Shown here: in pieces, positions 13,486 through 14,989 of the stretch | Position numbering within the stretch: position 1 is the first letter of the stretch | Layout of the letters: each line of letters starts with the position of its first letter | From: Euryarchaeota archaeon RBG_13_57_23 | Lineage (GTDB): Archaea; Thermoplasmatota; Thermoplasmata; UBA10834 | Assembly: GCA_001800675.1 (NCBI GenBank) | Contig: MGVW01000018.1 | Coordinates: 1,173 to 16,161 of the forward strand | Reading direction: 5' to 3' | DNA: 14,989 bases | Made by a program: the position numbers and the translations under genes | Notes under the pieces: model-generated | Seen by the model: the letters and a program-made list of their open reading frames with translations, nothing else | The model's database searches: none | Told to the model about the DNA's origin: nothing

Positions 13486-13966
13486 GGCTGATGCCCTTCG
13501 GTCTAGCGTGAAGAGACTGGTCCTGGGTGTTGGTAACCCAATCGGCACGGACGACGGGGTCGGCATACACGTTGCCAGAGAGTTGAAGAAGCTCGATCTC
13601 CCAGGAGTGGAGGTCGAGGAACTACCCGCAAGCGGGCTCGAGCTGCTCGACATGGTCGTTGGATATGACAAGGTGATCATAGTCGATGCAATCAAGACTA
13701 GAGGAGGAAATCCTGGCGATTTCTACACGCTCACGGAGGACGACTTCGTCAGATCTGTTCATGGGGCCTCTCCACATGGCATCAACATACCGACCGCGTT
13801 GGCCATGGGCAGGCGGATTGTGCCCGAGCAGATGCCGAGAGAACTGATTTTTGTCGCAGTCGAAGTGGAAGATATCGAGAACGTCAGCGACAAGATGACC
13901 CCGAAAGTGGCGAAAGCGGTACCTCGGATTGTTGAGTTTGTCGAGGAGAGGCTGAAGTCGAGCTAA
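13484..13966 (+). CDS. [NiFe] hydrogenase maturation endopeptidase (HycI/HybD family)
   Basis: The 160-residue product (152 if GTG 13508 is used) belongs to the peptidase family that removes the C-terminal tail of hydrogenase large subunits after nickel insertion. LVLGVGNPIGTDDGVG starts the domain. D24, D68 (in IIVDAI) and H98 (in SPHG) match the three nickel-sensing ligands of HybD (Glu16, Asp62, His93). The likely substrate is MvhA, encoded 0.5 kb upstream, which has a 26-residue tail after DPCHSCGTH. The start is uncertain: ATG 13484 has no ribosome binding site, while GTG 13508 gives VKRLVLGVGNP, closer to where family members begin, and fits a leaderless transcript. The gene has its own upstream region, so it need not be co-transcribed with mvhA. 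Confidence 0.92.
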   Translation: MADALRSSVKRLVLGVGNPIGTDDGVGIHVARELKKLDLPGVEVEELPASGLELLDMVVGYDKVIIVDAIKTRGGNPGDFYTLTEDDFVRSVHGASPHGINIPTALAMGRRIVPEQMPRELIFVAVEVEDIENVSDKMTPKVAKAVPRIVEFVEERLKSS

Positions 13967-14014
13967 TAAATAGTCATCTGAGCTGTGTTTGCACCAAATA
14001 GAATGACGCCACGA

Positions 14015-14056
14015 TTAAGTAGATTGGTGTCTTACTCCTCCTGGCACAGCTGGTGA
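14015..14056 (+). promoter_or_regulatory. Weak candidate promoter and ribosome binding site for the molybdopterin enzyme
   Basis: The 93-nt gap 13967-14059 contains TTAAGTAG at 14015-14022, a poor TATA-like run about 38-45 nt before the ATG, and GGTGA at 14052-14056, 4 nt before it. Another A/T-rich run, CAAATAGAA, lies at 13994-14002. Read-through from the protease gene is also possible. Confidence 0.3.
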
Positions 14057-14059
14057 ACG

Positions 14060-14989
14060 ATGGTTACTACGAGTTGCGGCATGTGCTACGGCACATGCAC
14101 AGTGAATGTGCGCGTCGAGGATGGAGTTGTTGTTGGAATCGAGGGAGTCCCCGATTCCCCCCAGGGATATGGGAACATCTGCGCCAAGGGCCTATCATCG
14201 CTGATGATGCTCTATGATCCCAGCAGGCTCAACTACCCGTTGCTGCGGACGAACCCGGAGAAGGGTATCGGCGTGGATCCGGGCTGGAAGCGGATTTCGT
14301 GGAATGAGGCGATGGACCTCCTCACCTCCAAGCTCGGCGAATGCCTGAAAAAAGATCCGAGAGGGCTCTATACGGTCGGCAGCCCAACGTTCCCCGCGGA
14401 GAGGGCTTTCAATATCCTGTGCTTCAGAAAGGCCTTCGGCACTCCCAACTACTACACAGGCGGTGGAGGGCTGCACTGCGGCAATGGGGCGCACATGATC
14501 GGTGGGATCTACCACGCATCATGGTCCGTCATCCCTGACTTCAAGTACTGCAACATGGCCATCTACTGGGGCTGCTCCAAGGGGCACGGCGCAGGGCACG
14601 CCGCGAACGTCGCCGCAAAGCAGGCGGCAGATGCCAAGGCCAGGGGGATGCGGCTCATCGTGTTCGATCCGTTCCTCAGCACTCAGGCGTCAACTGCAGA
14701 GGAGTGGGTCCCGATCAAGGCGGGCACAGACGCTGCTGCTGCACTGGCAATGGCCAACCTACTTCTCAACGAGTACAGCGTGTTCGACAGAGAATACATC
14801 AAGTGGAAAACTAACGGGCCATATCTCGTCGCCCCGGACGGACTGTACCGTCGGGATAAGAAGTCTGGAGTCCCGCTCGTGTGGAACACACTCGACAAGA
14901 AGATCGAGCCTTTCAACTCAAAGAATGTCAGGGACTGCGCTCTCGAAGGCGAGTTCGACGTCGACGGCACTAAATGCACCCCATCCTTC
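14060..14989 (+). CDS. Molybdopterin (Mo/W-bisPGD) oxidoreductase, DMSO-reductase superfamily, N-terminal part
   Basis: The frame from ATG 14060 is open to the window edge, giving 310 residues of a protein that is usually 650-900 long. C6, C9, C13 and C41 form the N-terminal [4Fe-4S] motif, and K43 follows the last cysteine as in other family members with this cluster. WKRISWNEAMDLL and LIVFDPF are typical of the catalytic domain. GGGGLHCGNGAH places C140 where the molybdenum or tungsten ligand is expected. This Cys is followed by Gly and not by the His of formate dehydrogenases (Sec/Cys-x-His type active sites), so a formate dehydrogenase is not favoured. No twin-arginine signal is present, suggesting a cytoplasmic enzyme. 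The substrate is unknown. The frame upstream of 14060 is not supported. GGTGA at 14052 supports this start. Confidence 0.9.
   Translation, partial: MVTTSCGMCYGTCTVNVRVEDGVVVGIEGVPDSPQGYGNICAKGLSSLMMLYDPSRLNYPLLRTNPEKGIGVDPGWKRISWNEAMDLLTSKLGECLKKDPRGLYTVGSPTFPAERAFNILCFRKAFGTPNYYTGGGGLHCGNGAHMIGGIYHASWSVIPDFKYCNMAIYWGCSKGHGAGHAANVAAKQAADAKARGMRLIVFDPFLSTQASTAEEWVPIKAGTDAAAALAMANLLLNEYSVFDREYIKWKTNGPYLVAPDGLYRRDKKSGVPLVWNTLDKKIEPFNSKNVRDCALEGEFDVDGTKCTPSF

Noticed and set aside
13309..13695. Longer minus-strand start for the small membrane protein
   Set aside because: The extension is antisense to the protease gene, lacks a clear domain, and would bury the intergenic palindromes. The hydrophobic protein begins sensibly at 13308.
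1..14989. CRISPR arrays, insertion sequences or attachment sites
   Set aside because: No regularly spaced repeats, transposase-like frames or terminal inverted repeats are visible. The repeated sequence similarities are between paralogous hdr/mvh genes.

Overview
The window is a gene-dense stretch from an anaerobic, hydrogen-metabolising prokaryote, most likely an archaeon. The reasons are genes of the methanogen Mvh/Hdr type (group 3c [NiFe] hydrogenase with heterodisulfide-reductase modules), heavy use of AGG for Arg and ATA for Ile despite high GC, TATA-like boxes about 25 nt before plausible transcript starts, and GGAGGTGA-type ribosome binding sites. A Thermoplasmatota or other methanogen-related lineage would fit, but no phylogenetic marker is present, and a bacterium carrying archaeal-type Hdr genes cannot be excluded.

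Layout, left to right. (1) 1-2406: end of a plus-strand operon holding the C-terminus of an HdrA, an MvhD-HdrC-HdrB triple fusion that overlaps it by 4 nt, and a small unrecognised protein with two copies of a four-cysteine motif. (2) 2407-2584: intergenic, with a TATA-like promoter. (3) 2585-13007: a tight eight-gene operon. It contains two paralogous electron-transfer cassettes built from the same modules with different fusion points. Cassette 1 is HdrA1 | HdrA2 | MvhD-winged-helix. Cassette 2 is HdrA1-HdrA2 | MvhD | winged-helix. The hydrogenase small (MvhG) and large (MvhA) subunits follow. (4) 13016-13034: a hairpin. Then come a small two-helix membrane protein on the minus strand, a divergent intergenic region with two palindromes, and a plus-strand [NiFe]-hydrogenase maturation protease. 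(5) 14060 to the right edge: N-terminal part of a molybdopterin (Mo/W) oxidoreductase of the DMSO-reductase superfamily.

How the genes may work together: MvhA/MvhG would oxidise H2 (or evolve it). The maturation protease would trim the MvhA tail after nickel insertion. MvhD would pass electrons from MvhG to HdrA flavins. HdrA1/HdrA2 pairs would split or confurcate electrons between ferredoxin and a second partner. The only HdrB/HdrC-type catalytic module in the window is the MvhD-HdrCB fusion in the left operon, so it is the obvious candidate thiol/disulfide-side partner, although the operon containing the hydrogenase has no HdrB of its own. The most unusual aspects are the swapped fusion points of the two cassettes, the complementary domain loss between HdrA1 and HdrA2, the winged-helix-like module attached to the MvhD chain, and the tandem Cys4 protein.
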